DNA of 64,000 nt from Clostridium_I sp047718555 (GCF_047718555.1 NZ_JBDNRK010000008.1:47894-111893), one strand, 5' to 3'. Shown: positions 1 through 9,110, numbered from the stretch's first letter. A program made the numbers and translations. Notes: a model not told the origin generated them from the letters alone.

Positions 1-1
1 A

Positions 2-58
2 TATATGGCATTGTTTTTATCTATAGGGTTTTTAGGTTTAAAGTTAAATAGTGATTAG
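2..58 (+). CDS. 3' end of an upstream gene, probable membrane protein tail (partial)
   Basis: An open frame enters the window and stops at TAG 56-58. The visible residues are hydrophobic (ALFLSIGFLGL) and end in a short polar tail, as in the last helix of a membrane protein. A hairpin terminator follows. The piece is too short to name; an ABC permease would fit its place before a two-component system, but that is only inference. Confidence 0.35.
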   Translation, partial: YMALFLSIGFLGLKLNSD

Positions 59-72
59 AAAGATTAAGAAAT

Positions 73-105
73 AAGAAGAATCTCTTAAATAAAGGATTCT
101 TCTTT
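73..105 (+). terminator. Intrinsic terminator
   Basis: Inverted repeat aagaagaatc / ggattcttctt with a short AT loop, followed by ttta. It closes the transcript of the gene entering from the left and separates it from the histidine kinase. Confidence 0.6.
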
Positions 106-191
106 ATGTTCATAAGAGTCACTTAATTTTTTATTCTGATTTTGTGATATAATTAATCTAAAATATAATATTTATTCACAGAGGTTATTAT

Positions 192-1325
192 ATGAAGGAA
201 AAGATAATGGAATATTATTTTCCAATTGCAAAGTTAATTTACATATTTTCATTAATTATATATTTTATAACTGCAAATGTAACAATCACATATGAAAGAA
301 GTATTTTAGAGATAAGCATATTGTTTATATTTACTGCAGCAGCATTATTTTATGAGCTCCTTGATAAAAAGAGTATAATTCTATTGATTCTATGCTTAGC
401 TGTTTGTATAACATTAATCTTTTATTTTCAAGTCTTTTATTCAATACTTATTCCCATTGTAGTATTGGATTTTATAGCTTATTTTGGTTTGCCACCATAT
501 CTGTATTTACTTACCTTTCTAATTGTTTTAGATAAGGATAATAGAATAATATATTTTATAGCCTGCTTATGCTGCAATATTATGTACTTTCAGCATTATT
601 ACATAATAAATACATATAAAGCATTATTAACTGATTTTTCAAATACTGAAGAAAGTTTAAAAACATCTATAGAAAAGCAAAGAATGAGACATAAAAATGA
701 TATAGAAAAATTTACATTAGCCCTTGAAAATAAATCTCTTGAAGAAAGAAGCAGACTATCCCAGGCGTTGCATGATAAAATAGGACATAGCATAAATGGA
801 TCTGTTTATCAACTGGAGGCATGTAAACTTTTAATTAAGGATAAGCCAGCAGATAGTAATAAAATTATTCAGGCAGTAATAGATAATCTAAGAAAAAGTT
901 TAGATGAAATTAGAGCAATTCTAAGAAAAGAAAAGCCTAATAAGGGCCAATTATCTTTGATTCAACTGAGAAAACTATGTGAAAATTTTAAGGAAAATTA
1001 TGATATAAATGCAAAGCTTGTTTGTCGTGGAAAAATTAATGAGGTTTCAGAGTATATATGGGAAATTATGTTAAATAATTCCATAGAGGCTTTTTCAAAT
1101 GCTTTGAAATATTCAGGGTGTAAAAATATAAGAATAAATATAACTATTCTCAATAAATTGGTTCGCTGTTCAATAGAGGATGATGGGAGAGGCTGTAATA
1201 ATATTAAAGAAGGAATGGGGCTGACGGGTATGAAGGAGAGAATAGAAGCAGCTAATGGTAATATTTTTATAACATCAAATCTTGGTTTTGAGATAAATAT
1301 GCTTTTACCCATCAAGCAGATTTAA
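192..1325 (+). CDS. Sensor histidine kinase, NarL-type (HisKA_3)
   Basis: Membrane-bound sensor kinase that would phosphorylate the response regulator encoded next. Residues 10-140 form about five hydrophobic segments with almost no extracellular loop, so the signal is probably sensed in or near the membrane. A coiled linker (150-188) leads to the HisKA_3 dimerisation motif ALHDKIGH, with His194 the expected phosphoacceptor. The ATPase domain follows: N-box-like NNSIEAFSNALKYS near 295-308, DDGRG at 330-334 and GMGLTGM at 341-347. Length of 377 aa is typical. The start has a GAGG about 7 bases upstream. The 158-base gap to the regulator is longer than usual for such a pair, so separate promoters are possible. 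The signal is unknown. Confidence 0.9.
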   Translation: MKEKIMEYYFPIAKLIYIFSLIIYFITANVTITYERSILEISILFIFTAAALFYELLDKKSIILLILCLAVCITLIFYFQVFYSILIPIVVLDFIAYFGLPPYLYLLTFLIVLDKDNRIIYFIACLCCNIMYFQHYYIINTYKALLTDFSNTEESLKTSIEKQRMRHKNDIEKFTLALENKSLEERSRLSQALHDKIGHSINGSVYQLEACKLLIKDKPADSNKIIQAVIDNLRKSLDEIRAILRKEKPNKGQLSLIQLRKLCENFKENYDINAKLVCRGKINEVSEYIWEIMLNNSIEAFSNALKYSGCKNIRINITILNKLVRCSIEDDGRGCNNIKEGMGLTGMKERIEAANGNIFITSNLGFEINMLLPIKQI

Positions 1326-1483
1326 TCAATAAATACTATTTAGTTAGAGTTTATATGCTATTAAGTATAGAAAAATTATCTTGAATGTGCTACCGCTATT
1401 CTATTTTTATATATGTAGTATTGTAGTGGATAGCCATTGATGGACTTACTTTGTTATTAATTATTTAAATTAAGGAGAGAGTA

Positions 1484-2116
1484 TTGGTGGATAAGATAAA
1501 AATTGTAATTGCAGATGACAGTGATTTTGTAAGAGATGGTCTAAGAATAATATTAGATATGGATGAGGATTTTCAGGTGGTTGGATGCGCTAAAAATGGA
1601 AAAGAAGCTATAGCTCTTTCTTTGAAAAATAAAGTTGATATTATATTGATGGATCTTCAAATGCCAGAAGTAGATGGAATAGAAGCTACAAGGGAAATAG
1701 TGAAAAAATCTCTAGGAAAAGTATTGGTATTAACTACTTTTGATGATTATGATTTGGTAGAAAAGGCCATACAAAATGGTGCAAAGGGATATTTAATAAA
1801 AAACCATACACCAGAAAAGCTTAAACAGATGATAAAATCTCTTTATAATGGCGTGAATGTTTTAGATGAGAAGGTTTTTGAAAAGATAACTCAGAGAAGT
1901 AATAATATGAGCGTAGGCTTTGATGACAGTATTTTTACTGAAAGAGAGCTGGAGATTATTCAGGAGGTAGCACAAGGATTGTCAAATAAAGAGATAGCTG
2001 CAAAATTATTTATAGGGGAAGGTACAGTAAAAAATCATATAAGTACTATACTTGAAAAGGGAAATTTAGAGCATAGAACTCAATTAGCAGTATATTATTT
2101 GACAGGTAAAAGATGA
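1484..2116 (+). CDS. Response regulator, NarL/FixJ family
   Basis: Cytoplasmic DNA-binding partner of the preceding kinase. The receiver domain (1-120) has the acidic pair D11/D12, phosphoacceptor D57 in ILMDLQMPE, T84/T85 and K106, so all switch residues are present. A LuxR-type helix-turn-helix occupies about 145-205 (SNKEIAAKLFIGEGTVKNHI). The start is a TTG at 1484 or the next codon GTG at 1487; both lie within range of the TAAGGAG at 1471-1477. No target genes can be named; the membrane protein to the left and the amidase to the right are candidates only by position. Confidence 0.92.
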   Translation: MVDKIKIVIADDSDFVRDGLRIILDMDEDFQVVGCAKNGKEAIALSLKNKVDIILMDLQMPEVDGIEATREIVKKSLGKVLVLTTFDDYDLVEKAIQNGAKGYLIKNHTPEKLKQMIKSLYNGVNVLDEKVFEKITQRSNNMSVGFDDSIFTERELEIIQEVAQGLSNKEIAAKLFIGEGTVKNHISTILEKGNLEHRTQLAVYYLTGKR

Positions 2117-2166
2117 AAATAATGATTAGAAACTTGTATATTATTTTATCCTCAAAATTATTTAAA

Positions 2167-2667
2167 TTATAGTGATATTTTTATAAAGTGCATTTTGCTT
2201 GCCCAGGGTTTTATATAAGGTATATTTAAAACCTCAGGACTATGCTGTGATATTAAAGGCATATTCTTATTAAAGGAGGTTATAATTGCAGAATGAGTTA
2301 GTTTATCATTGCCATTTCTATAAAATATTAAATCTCCTATTTCCAATGAGGAAATAGAGGAAACTTCTCTTCCTTTAACACCGTACAAGTTATCATTTCC
2401 GCTTACTTTTAAGTACCAATAGAGAGAATGTGCTGTAGCCCAGGAAACAGACCAACCTTTACTATTATACCACCATATATTTCTACTTGAAAAAACCATA
2501 GGTGCTCCTCCTGCAAATAGACACTGGGAAGTGAAATTTGTACAATCACCGCCATTATCATATTGCACAGGAAAATATTTGTACGAAGGATTGGGATGCT
2601 CTGCATACTTTATAGCATAATTTACAGCATTAACTCGAGAATAGTTGGAATTTATTTTATTATTCAT
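2167..2667 (-). CDS. Amidase-domain protein (Amidase_6, papain-like fold)
   Basis: Small protein of the putative amidase domain family found in endospore formers. The catalytic Cys would be in GGDCTNFTSQC (about residues 40-50), and the His in THSAII near residue 125, preceded by GDLIFY, the usual layout of NlpC/P60-like papain folds. Tryptophan-rich central segment (NIWWYNSKGWSVSW). No signal peptide is visible, so it either acts inside the cell or spore or leaves by a non-classical route. Start ATG has GGAGAAAT upstream. The substrate is not known; cell-wall peptide cleavage is a family-based guess. Confidence 0.75.
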   Translation of the reverse strand: MNNKINSNYSRVNAVNYAIKYAEHPNPSYKYFPVQYDNGGDCTNFTSQCLFAGGAPMVFSSRNIWWYNSKGWSVSWATAHSLYWYLKVSGNDNLYGVKGREVSSISSLEIGDLIFYRNGNDKLTHSAIITSFNKNMPLISQHSPEVLNIPYIKPWASKMHFIKISL

Positions 2668-2854
2668 AATTTCTCCATAAGATTAATTATGTTATTATTT
2701 TATGATAAGATGTAAATAAAAAGTACAGTTTACACATATGAAGATATAAATTTTAAAGGTGTTTTAATATTATACTTTTGATAGTAGGGTGTGTATATGT
2801 TAAACTTATAACATGAATTTTTAAAATAAAAATAGTTTTTATGGGGGAATTAAA

Positions 2855-3175
2855 ATGATTGTAACTACTACTAATAGTATAGAAGGTAAGAAAATTATCC
2901 AATATAAGGGGATCATTTTTGGAGAAGTAATCTCAGGTGTAGATGTAATTAAAGATATTGCAGCAGGACTTACAAATTTTTTCGGAGGACGTTCTAAGTC
3001 TTACGAAGGAGAACTTATACAGGCAAGGGAAGAAGCCTTGAGAGAAATGGAGAATAGAGCAGCAGCTGTTGGAGCTAATGCTGTTATTGGGGTAGATATT
3101 GACTATGAAGTATTAGGGCAAGGTGGAAATATGATTATGGTAACTGCTTCTGGTACAGCAGTAATAGTAGAATAA
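2855..3175 (+). CDS. YbjQ/UPF0145 family protein
   Basis: 106 aa, the usual size of the YbjQ family. Visible hallmarks are the N-terminal TTTNSIEGKKI, the GEVISGVD turn, the amphipathic helix with LIQAREEALREMENRA, and the C-terminal GANAVIGVDIDYEVLG strand pair. The family forms pentameric rings and is sometimes called a heavy-metal-binding domain, but its role is not established. Monocistronic, with GGGGG ahead of the ATG and a terminator immediately after. Confidence 0.85.
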   Translation: MIVTTTNSIEGKKIIQYKGIIFGEVISGVDVIKDIAAGLTNFFGGRSKSYEGELIQAREEALREMENRAAAVGANAVIGVDIDYEVLGQGGNMIMVTASGTAVIVE

Positions 3176-3186
3176 ATTTTTGGGAT

Positions 3187-3225
3187 AAAAGCTCAAAATT
3201 CATTAAAAGTGAGATTTGAGCTTTT
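3187..3225 (+). terminator. Intrinsic terminator
   Basis: Inverted repeat aaaagctcaaa / tttgagctttt followed by gttgt, 11 bases after the YbjQ stop codon. Confidence 0.75.
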
Positions 3226-3309
3226 GTTGTAAACCTTAAAGAGAAAATCTATTTTTAGATTATTAATAATTAGAGAATAGTAATAAGTGAGACAAAAAGG
3301 AGCGCGATT

Positions 3310-3996
3310 ATGAATCTATTAGATAGATTAGATGGAGAAAGTGGAAGGGAATATGCATATAGAATTTTAAAAAATAATATTATGTCCTTAGAACTTAAAC
3401 CAGGTGAAAACATTAGCGAAACTATATTAGCACAACAATTAAATATTTCAAGAACCCCTATTAGAGAAATTTTGATGAAATTAAAAGAAGAACATCTCGT
3501 CGAAGTAAAGCCTCAAATTGGAACCTATGTTTCATTGATAGATAAAAATCTTATTGAAGAGGCATTCTTTATGAGGTATTATTTAGAAATAGAAGTAATG
3601 AAACTGGCTTGTAAATATTTTCCGGAGGATAAATTGGCGGAACTTGAAAAATGCTTGATATCGCAAAAATATATTTCTGGAAAAACAGAATGTGAGATAG
3701 ATTTTCATAAATTAGATGTACAATTTCATAATATAATATTTTCAGGTGTTAAAAGATCAGAAGTTTGGAAAGGAATATTGAGAATAAGTACTCATTATGA
3801 TAGATTGAGATTAATATCAGAAATTAAATATTCCAATGCAAATACTATTAAACAGCATGAAAAATTTATTGAAATCATAAAAAATAAAGATATAAAATCT
3901 GTTGAAGCTCTGGTGACTAAACATCTTAAGGAACCAAAAAAAGGATGGGAAGAGATTTTTAATAAAGATTTCGAATATAAGAGTTATTTTAAATAG
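3310..3996 (+). CDS. GntR-family transcriptional regulator (FadR/FCD subfamily)
   Basis: Ligand-responsive DNA-binding protein. Residues about 15-75 form the winged helix, with SETILAQQLNISRTPIREI as the recognition part. Residues 85-210 form an all-helical FCD effector domain with His residues (FHKLDVQFHNII and the later KQHEKF) of the kind that bind a metal and a carboxylate. It precedes a dehydrogenase and a GntP permease, so a sugar acid is the likely effector. AAAGGAG lies 8-14 bases before the ATG. A FadR-type palindrome lies between it and the dehydrogenase. Confidence 0.88.
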   Translation: MNLLDRLDGESGREYAYRILKNNIMSLELKPGENISETILAQQLNISRTPIREILMKLKEEHLVEVKPQIGTYVSLIDKNLIEEAFFMRYYLEIEVMKLACKYFPEDKLAELEKCLISQKYISGKTECEIDFHKLDVQFHNIIFSGVKRSEVWKGILRISTHYDRLRLISEIKYSNANTIKQHEKFIEIIKNKDIKSVEALVTKHLKEPKKGWEEIFNKDFEYKSYFK

Positions 3997-4043
3997 TTAA
4001 TTAGAATATAGTAATAAGGGAATAAACTATAATGCATTGATAT

Positions 4044-4087
4044 AAACATCAGGATAAAAGGTACCAATATTTCTTGATGTTTTTTTG
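4044..4087 (+). terminator. Intrinsic terminator after the GntR gene
   Basis: Stem aaacatcagg / cttgatgttt with an AT-rich loop and a run of T. It separates the regulator from the dehydrogenase, whose transcript must start downstream. Confidence 0.65.
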
Positions 4088-4096
4088 TACATATGC

Positions 4097-4115
4097 TAGT
4101 ATACAAGTATACAAT
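4097..4115. promoter_or_regulatory. Putative GntR operator
   Basis: The sequence tagtatacaagtatacaat holds two GTATAC palindromes spaced two bases apart. FadR-subfamily regulators bind short palindromes of the form TnGTnnnACnA, which this matches. It lies about 65 bases before the dehydrogenase start, where it could control the catabolic genes. Confidence 0.5.
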
Positions 4116-4177
4116 AGAAAATGTTTACATTGATTATCAGAACTTACTAATATATTAAAAAAGGAGTTGAATATTAT

Positions 4178-5194
4178 ATGAAAACGGTTTATCTAGAATC
4201 GCCAAAGAATATAAGAATTAAAGAGGTTGGAGAGCCGGTTAGAAAGGAAAATGAAGCATTAATAAAGGTTAGGGCATTAGGAATATGTGGCTCAGATATT
4301 GGGGCCTATAGGGGAACTAATCCACTGGTATCCTACCCAAGGATAATAGGACATGAAATAGCAGGAGAAGTGCTGGAGATAGGGAATAACAGTAAGGGAA
4401 TAAAAAAAGGAGATAGAGTTATTATAGATCCGTATATTTACTGCGGTAAATGTTATCCTTGTAGTTTAGGGAGAACGAATTGTTGCGAAGATTTAAAAGT
4501 ATTAGGTGTTCACATAGATGGAGGAATGACAGAATTATTTACCCATCCATCAGAACTATTGGTTAAAGTTCCTGATAATATTCCCTGGGACCAAATTCCT
4601 ATGGCAGAGCCATTAACTATAGCGTTACATGCAATTCATAGAACTAAAGTAAAAGAAGGAGAACATGTGGTTATAAATGGAGCAGGTGCAATAGGAATAT
4701 TAATTGCATTATCGGCTATAGCCTACGGAGCAGTTCCAATAGTTATAGATATTGTGGATGAGAGATTAGAATTTGCAGCTAAATTGGGAATAAAAAATAT
4801 TATTAATACTTTAACGGAAAATGCAGAAGAAAGGATAAGAAAGATTACAAATGGAAGAATGGCAGAAGTGGTAATTGAAGCTTCAGGTGCTAATTCAGCC
4901 ATAAGAAATTCAATTGATTATGTATCCTATGCGGGAAGAATAGCACTTACAGGATGGCCTAAAAAAGAAACAAGTATTCCAACAGATTTAATAACTAAAA
5001 AGGAACTTGATATTAGAGGAGCTAGAACCAGTGCAGGGGAATTTGAAGAGGCATTAAAGTTAATTTCTGATGGAACTGTGGATGTTAAGCCTATAATTAG
5101 TAAAGTAGTATCTATAGATGAAGTACCAAGAGCAGTGGAGGAACTTTCAGATCATCCTGAAAAATATCTAAAAATTAATGCTATTTTAAAATAG
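4178..5194 (+). CDS. Zinc-binding alcohol dehydrogenase, sugar-acid/polyol type
   Basis: NAD(P)-dependent medium-chain dehydrogenase of 338 aa. Catalytic zinc ligands are visible in LGICGSDIGAY (Cys about 37) and GHEIAGEV (His about 59). The structural zinc loop is CGKCYPCSLGRTNCC near 88-102. The Rossmann motif is NGAGAIG near 167. The sequence resembles the L-idonate/L-galactonate 5-dehydrogenase and sorbitol dehydrogenase group. With a GntR regulator before it and a GntP permease after it, oxidation of an imported sugar acid is the likely role. No kinase or aldolase lies alongside, so the rest of the pathway is elsewhere. AAAGGAG before the ATG. Confidence 0.85.
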   Translation: MKTVYLESPKNIRIKEVGEPVRKENEALIKVRALGICGSDIGAYRGTNPLVSYPRIIGHEIAGEVLEIGNNSKGIKKGDRVIIDPYIYCGKCYPCSLGRTNCCEDLKVLGVHIDGGMTELFTHPSELLVKVPDNIPWDQIPMAEPLTIALHAIHRTKVKEGEHVVINGAGAIGILIALSAIAYGAVPIVIDIVDERLEFAAKLGIKNIINTLTENAEERIRKITNGRMAEVVIEASGANSAIRNSIDYVSYAGRIALTGWPKKETSIPTDLITKKELDIRGARTSAGEFEEALKLISDGTVDVKPIISKVVSIDEVPRAVEELSDHPEKYLKINAILK

Positions 5195-5230
5195 CTTTGG
5201 TTTCATCTCTTGCTTGTAATTAAAAAAATT

Positions 5231-5359
5231 TATCCTATGGCTGCCCCTCCTTTAATACTCATGTCTGATTCAAAGTTGGAGTAAAAAGTGGGTACGCCAA
5301 TGGATAATTCATCTAAATTTAATGGAAGTACAAATCACAATTAAATAAGACTCATTGAC
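5231..5359. repeat. Hairpin-rich dispersed repeat, IS200/IS605-end-like (subfamily with attcatctaaa)
   Basis: Starts with tatcctatggctgcccctcc, passes through ggataattcatctaaa and ends at gactcattgaca. It matches the layout of the better preserved copy at 21378-21501. It fills the dehydrogenase-gntP gap, just before the permease Shine-Dalgarno. Confidence 0.55.
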
Positions 5360-5419
5360 AATAAAAGATTTTTTTATAGAGCTATCATATCTAATATAAT
5401 TTTAAAGGGGGAACTTTAT

Positions 5420-6739
5420 ATGCCGTTAATTATAGTTTGCATAGGAATTGCAATATTATTGGTGTTAATAATGTTTTTCAAGGTAAATGCTTTTGTTTCA
5501 TTAATTATAACTGCACTGATAGTAGGGTATATGGAAGGTATGTCAATATTAAGTATAACTAAATCTATTGAAAATGGTGTGGGAAGTACGTTAGGTTATC
5601 TAGGATTAATTCTTGGATTTGGAGCCATATTTGGAAAACTCATGGCAGACTGCGGAGCGGCACAGAGAATAGCTATTACCTTAATTGATAAATTTGGTGA
5701 GAAACATGTTCAAATTGCCATTGTATTAACAAGTTTTATTGTGGGAATTGCATTATTTTATGAAGTGGGAATTGTTTTACTATTACCTATTATTTTTACA
5801 ATTGCAATATATGCCAAGGTACCACCACTTACTATAGGAATATCTGCAGCAGCGGCACTATCTGCTACCCATGGATTTTTACCACCACATCCGGGAGCCA
5901 CAACTATTGCTGTTATATATAAAGCAGATATAGGCTTGACTTTGCTATACGGAATAATAGTAGCAATTCCTGCGGCTCTATTAGGGGGTCCTTTTCTTGC
6001 TAGGTTCTTAAAAAAATTTGACCACGAAATTCCTAAGGATTTGTTTAATAAAAAAATGTTTAAAGAAGAAGAAATGCCAAGTTTTGTTGTAAGTGTGATT
6101 ACAGCATTGATTCCAGTAATACTTATGACTTTGGCTACAATTGGCAAGATGATTTTAACTAAAAAATCTAGTCTACAAACTTTATTTGAATTCATAGGAG
6201 ATCCAGTTATAGCTCTATTGATAGCATTACTTATAGGATTTTTTATTTTCGGCATAAACAGAGGAAAAAATATGAAGGAAATTGAAAAAACAGCAGGATC
6301 GGCTTTAGGTGCTATAGCAATGATTGTATTTATAATAGCTGGTGGAGGCGCTTTTAAGCAAATACTCATAGATAGCGGCGTAGGAAAATATATAGTTACG
6401 CTTATACAGGGAAGCAACATTTCTCCAATATTTTTAGCTTGGTTAATTGCATCACTTATAAGAATTGCTCAAGGGTCTGCTACTGTAGCAGCTATTACAG
6501 CAGCTGGAATTATGATGCCTATAATTCAAGTAAGTCATGTAAGTCCGGAATTAATGGTATTGGCTACAGGGGCGGGAAGTTTAATTTTCCCTCATGTAAA
6601 CGATACTGGCTTTTGGATGTTTAAAGAATTTTTCAATTTAAGTGTACCAGAAACCTTTGCATCCTTTACCTTAATGGATACAATTTTGTCTTTTGTAGGC
6701 CTTGCAGGAGCATTGATATTAAATGCTATTATATATTAG
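5420..6739 (+). CDS. GntP-family sugar-acid permease
   Basis: Inner-membrane proton symporter for gluconate-like acids; 439 aa is normal for the family. It has 12 or more hydrophobic segments. Family motifs visible are FKVNAFVSLIITAL near 16-29, ILGFGAIFGKLMADCGAA near 61-78, THGFLPPHPGAT near 152 and HVNDTGFWMFKEF near 392. It is the third gene of a GntR-dehydrogenase-permease set. AAAGGGGG precedes the ATG. The stop codon overlaps the first bases of a MITE, so the original end of the gene could have been slightly changed by the insertion. Confidence 0.92.
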   Translation: MPLIIVCIGIAILLVLIMFFKVNAFVSLIITALIVGYMEGMSILSITKSIENGVGSTLGYLGLILGFGAIFGKLMADCGAAQRIAITLIDKFGEKHVQIAIVLTSFIVGIALFYEVGIVLLLPIIFTIAIYAKVPPLTIGISAAAALSATHGFLPPHPGATTIAVIYKADIGLTLLYGIIVAIPAALLGGPFLARFLKKFDHEIPKDLFNKKMFKEEEMPSFVVSVITALIPVILMTLATIGKMILTKKSSLQTLFEFIGDPVIALLIALLIGFFIFGINRGKNMKEIEKTAGSALGAIAMIVFIIAGGGAFKQILIDSGVGKYIVTLIQGSNISPIFLAWLIASLIRIAQGSATVAAITAAGIMMPIIQVSHVSPELMVLATGAGSLIFPHVNDTGFWMFKEFFNLSVPETFASFTLMDTILSFVGLAGALILNAIIY

Positions 6740-6900
6740 GCAGCTTAAAAAAATAATTAATCCGGTATGTTAGTTTATTTTTAATACTGCTGCGTTAACA
6801 AAACCATCTGATAGATGAATCACTATCATGGTGACATGTTTTCTTGTTGAATTCAAAATAGACGTTGTATCTTTGAATTGTTATTTATTTTAAGATACCT
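6738..6900. mobile_element. MITE with imperfect terminal inverted repeats, copy 1 (diverged)
   Basis: Begins aggcagcttaaaaaaataat at the gntP stop codon and ends with ttgttatttattttaagatacct, its inverted counterpart. The interior shares the hairpin layout of the copies at 33236 and 45485 (a gatagt/actatc mini-palindrome flanked by gaattcaaaata-type arms). No transposase is encoded. Confidence 0.6.
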
Positions 6901-6918
6901 TAATTTAAATTTATACGG

Positions 6919-6966
6919 GATAATCAATACAAGCGCAATAAGTCTGCATGTATTGATTATCTTTTT
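6919..6966 (+). terminator. Intrinsic terminator
   Basis: Stem gataatcaatac(a) / (t)gtattgattatc followed by ttttt, about 180 bases after gntP, beyond the MITE. It probably is the original gntP terminator, displaced by the insertion. Confidence 0.7.
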
Positions 6967-7069
6967 CTATACTTTCTATAATTTCATTCTTAGCTTTTGA
7001 ATTATTTATAAATTTAATATAAAATATACTTATACACTAATATCTTATTTAAAAAGGGTGGTGGATAAA

Positions 7070-7639
7070 ATGAAGGAAATTATCTTTGTGACAACAAATA
7101 AAGGTAAAATTGCTTCAGCAGAGAAAGAGTTAAAAAACATAAAAGTTTTATCTTATGATGCTGAACTCATAGAACCAAGAAGTGATGACATAAAGGAAAT
7201 AGCTAAACAAAAAGTTATACAAGGATATAAAATAGTGAATAAACCATGTATAGCATTAGATGCAGGATTTTTTATTGAAGAACTAAATGGTTTTCCTAGG
7301 GCATATGTTAATCCCATGTTAGACACTATAGGAATAAAAGGTCTATTGAAACTAATGGAAGGCGTTGGCAATAGATACTGTGAATTTAGATCATGTTTAG
7401 CTTATTATGATGGAGTAGATATAAAGTTTTTTGAAAGTAAATCATCAGGAACACTTTCAGAAAGTATAAAAGGACAGGATAATGAAAATAAATGGTCTGA
7501 TTTATGGTATATATTTAAACCAGAAGAATTTGATAAAACTTTAGCAGAGTTCGATGAAGAGGATTTCATAATATATGATAAGACAAAAGAGGACAGCTGT
7601 TTAAAGAAGTTTGGAGATTGGTATAGTTCATTGGCATAA
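7070..7639 (+). CDS. HAM1/RdgB-like non-canonical purine NTP pyrophosphatase
   Basis: Cytosolic house-cleaning enzyme expected to hydrolyse dITP/XTP-type nucleotides. N-terminal FVTTNKGKIASAEK matches the family's TxNxxK phosphate motif. ALDAGFFIEELNGFPRAYV holds the catalytic Asp and GFPG-like loop (here FPRAY). It is a divergent member of about 190 aa, lacking the usual SHR motif near the C-terminus, so substrate range could differ. GTG at 7058 is also possible, but GGGTGGTGG at 7056-7064 fits best as the ribosome site for ATG 7070. Confidence 0.75.
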   Translation: MKEIIFVTTNKGKIASAEKELKNIKVLSYDAELIEPRSDDIKEIAKQKVIQGYKIVNKPCIALDAGFFIEELNGFPRAYVNPMLDTIGIKGLLKLMEGVGNRYCEFRSCLAYYDGVDIKFFESKSSGTLSESIKGQDNENKWSDLWYIFKPEEFDKTLAEFDEEDFIIYDKTKEDSCLKKFGDWYSSLA

Positions 7640-7720
7640 AGGATTTTGAGACATTAGAGAAGCTTATTGATGATCTTAAGAATATAAAAGCCTGAATTAA
7701 TAAAATAAATATTGTAAATT

Positions 7721-7752
7721 AAAAAAAGAGGAGGATTAAAAATCTCCTCTTT
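7721..7752 (-). terminator. Intrinsic terminator of the DUF4397 gene
   Basis: Stem aaagaggagga / tcctcttt, with a run of T on the minus strand. The arm overlaps the last codon of the DUF4397 gene. It could also stop plus-strand transcripts. Confidence 0.75.
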
Positions 7753-8434
7753 ATTGTCGTTGCTCTGCTGTAACCACAGCACTTAAAGGGACAGAAGCTT
7801 CTGTAGAGCCTAAGACATAAATAGTATAATAAGTATTCGGTAAAAGCTGAACATTAGGAATAGTTAATAATGTATTATTTGATCCGGTGGCATTTATTGT
7901 GAAAGTATATGTTCCAGAAGGAAGGCAAGCATAATCAGTAATTTTTTTATAAGTAATATTGCTAAAAACTTTCGTACCAATGGATAAATTTAAATCAACA
8001 GCAGGGGCATCTGGTGAAAGGTGAACGAATCTAACACAAGGCCTTCCAAAATTTTGTGCAGTTACAGGCTCTGGAATAGTGTATAAACTTAAGTTTGGAG
8101 CATTTCCAATAATGGCTAAATTAGAAATAGTATTTGGTGCTACATAAAGGTCAGCATCAAGAAGAGGATTTATATTCTGCCCAGTAGGAAAAATTTTAAT
8201 GTTATAGTTTCCGGTGGTAGCAGGAAAATAAAGTGAAAATTCTTTATAGGGTAAATTTTGTACAAGTAAAGTGTTGTTTACATAAATATCTAAAGCTGGA
8301 GAATTAGGTGAAGCGTTAAAAAATCTAATATAGGAATTAGTTTGAGATTCTCTGTAGTCTTTTTCTATGTTATAATCTGAATAAGTTTCGTTATTGTAGG
8401 CTGCGGAAGATTTTTCAGAATTTAAATTTGCCAA
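7751..8434 (-). CDS. DUF4397 domain protein (two repeats)
   Basis: 227 aa built from two related beta-rich units of about 95 residues. The first is YIRFFNASPNSPALDIYVN (about 37-55); the second is VRFVHLSPDAPAVDLNL (about 134-150). This is the characteristic RFVHASPDAPAVDV signature of DUF4397. There is no signal peptide; the N-terminus is polar and Tyr/Asn/Ser-rich, as in clostridial proteins found with spore coats, but coat location is only inference. Monocistronic, with its own terminator. The molecular role of the domain is unknown. Confidence 0.85.
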   Translation of the reverse strand: MANLNSEKSSAAYNNETYSDYNIEKDYRESQTNSYIRFFNASPNSPALDIYVNNTLLVQNLPYKEFSLYFPATTGNYNIKIFPTGQNINPLLDADLYVAPNTISNLAIIGNAPNLSLYTIPEPVTAQNFGRPCVRFVHLSPDAPAVDLNLSIGTKVFSNITYKKITDYACLPSGTYTFTINATGSNNTLLTIPNVQLLPNTYYTIYVLGSTEASVPLSAVVTAEQRQ

Positions 8435-8708
8435 AGGAATACCCCCTAATAAAAATTATAATATATAACTTATTATATGAAGTAGAGCATTAATCTGTTA
8501 ACATGTGTATATCAATTTTCTTAAGTTACGGCTAAAAAGTAAAATGTTGTTTAATATAAAATTAGAAAAATATCAAAATACAATTGATAAATAGTTAAAG
8601 ATATGCTATTATAATTACCAGATAGATAAACAAAATATTATTTAATTATAATATTTTGAATGCATTACATTTACTGGTTTAAATTCTATTTATTTGGAGG
8701 TGCATGAT

Positions 8709-9032
8709 ATGAGTTTTATGCAAGTTAGTGATGAAGCTTATGAAGAATTCAAAAGCTTTTTAGTAAATACCAATGTACAGGATTTTAATTTAAGAATAAC
8801 TTATTTAGGAAGAAACTGTAAAGAAGTAACTTTTAATCTTGATTATGGGGTTAAAGGTGAAAATGATGTTTCAGAACAAGTTAAAGATATTACTTTCATT
8901 ATTGATAAAGAAGCATTAGAAGAATTTGAAGGATTTACAATATTATCTAATAGTGAAAATAAAGGAGAAGGTCTTGAATTAAAACCTATCAAAGTACCTG
9001 AAAGTCCTTGTACAGTTTGTCCGGGTTGCTAA
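8709..9032 (+). CDS. HesB-like (IscA-related) protein with C-terminal Cys cluster
   Basis: 107 aa. The N-terminal part resembles the IscA/HesB fold (VSDEAYEEFKSFL, LRITYLGRNCKEVTFNL), and it ends in SPCTVCPGC. This matches a clostridial HesB-related group in which some members carry selenocysteine. Here every one of these positions is a normal Cys codon and the stop is TAA. The Cys set suggests Fe-S or redox chemistry. The ATG at 8709 is preceded by TTGGAGGTG at 8694-8702; the upstream TTG overlaps that site and is not the start. Confidence 0.75.
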   Translation: MSFMQVSDEAYEEFKSFLVNTNVQDFNLRITYLGRNCKEVTFNLDYGVKGENDVSEQVKDITFIIDKEALEEFEGFTILSNSENKGEGLELKPIKVPESPCTVCPGC

Positions 9033-9064
9033 TTTTTGTATTTATGTAAAGTTAATAGATATTT

Positions 9065-9110
9065 AGGCGATGTTTTAAAATGAGCAGTATTTAAAGCATC
9101 GCCTTTTTAT
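9065..9110 (+). terminator. Intrinsic terminator
   Basis: Stem aggcgatgttttaaa / tttaaagcatcgcct followed by ttttta; a long, convincing terminator for the HesB-like gene. Confidence 0.85.

Noticed and set aside
7645..7696. Short open tail (DFETLEKLIDDLKNIKA) after the HAM1 gene
   Set aside because: Only 20 codons, no start, no recognisable family; may be a relic but cannot be supported.
8709..9032. Selenocysteine in the HesB-like protein
   Set aside because: All C-terminal positions are ordinary Cys codons and the stop is TAA; no SECIS-like hairpin needed.
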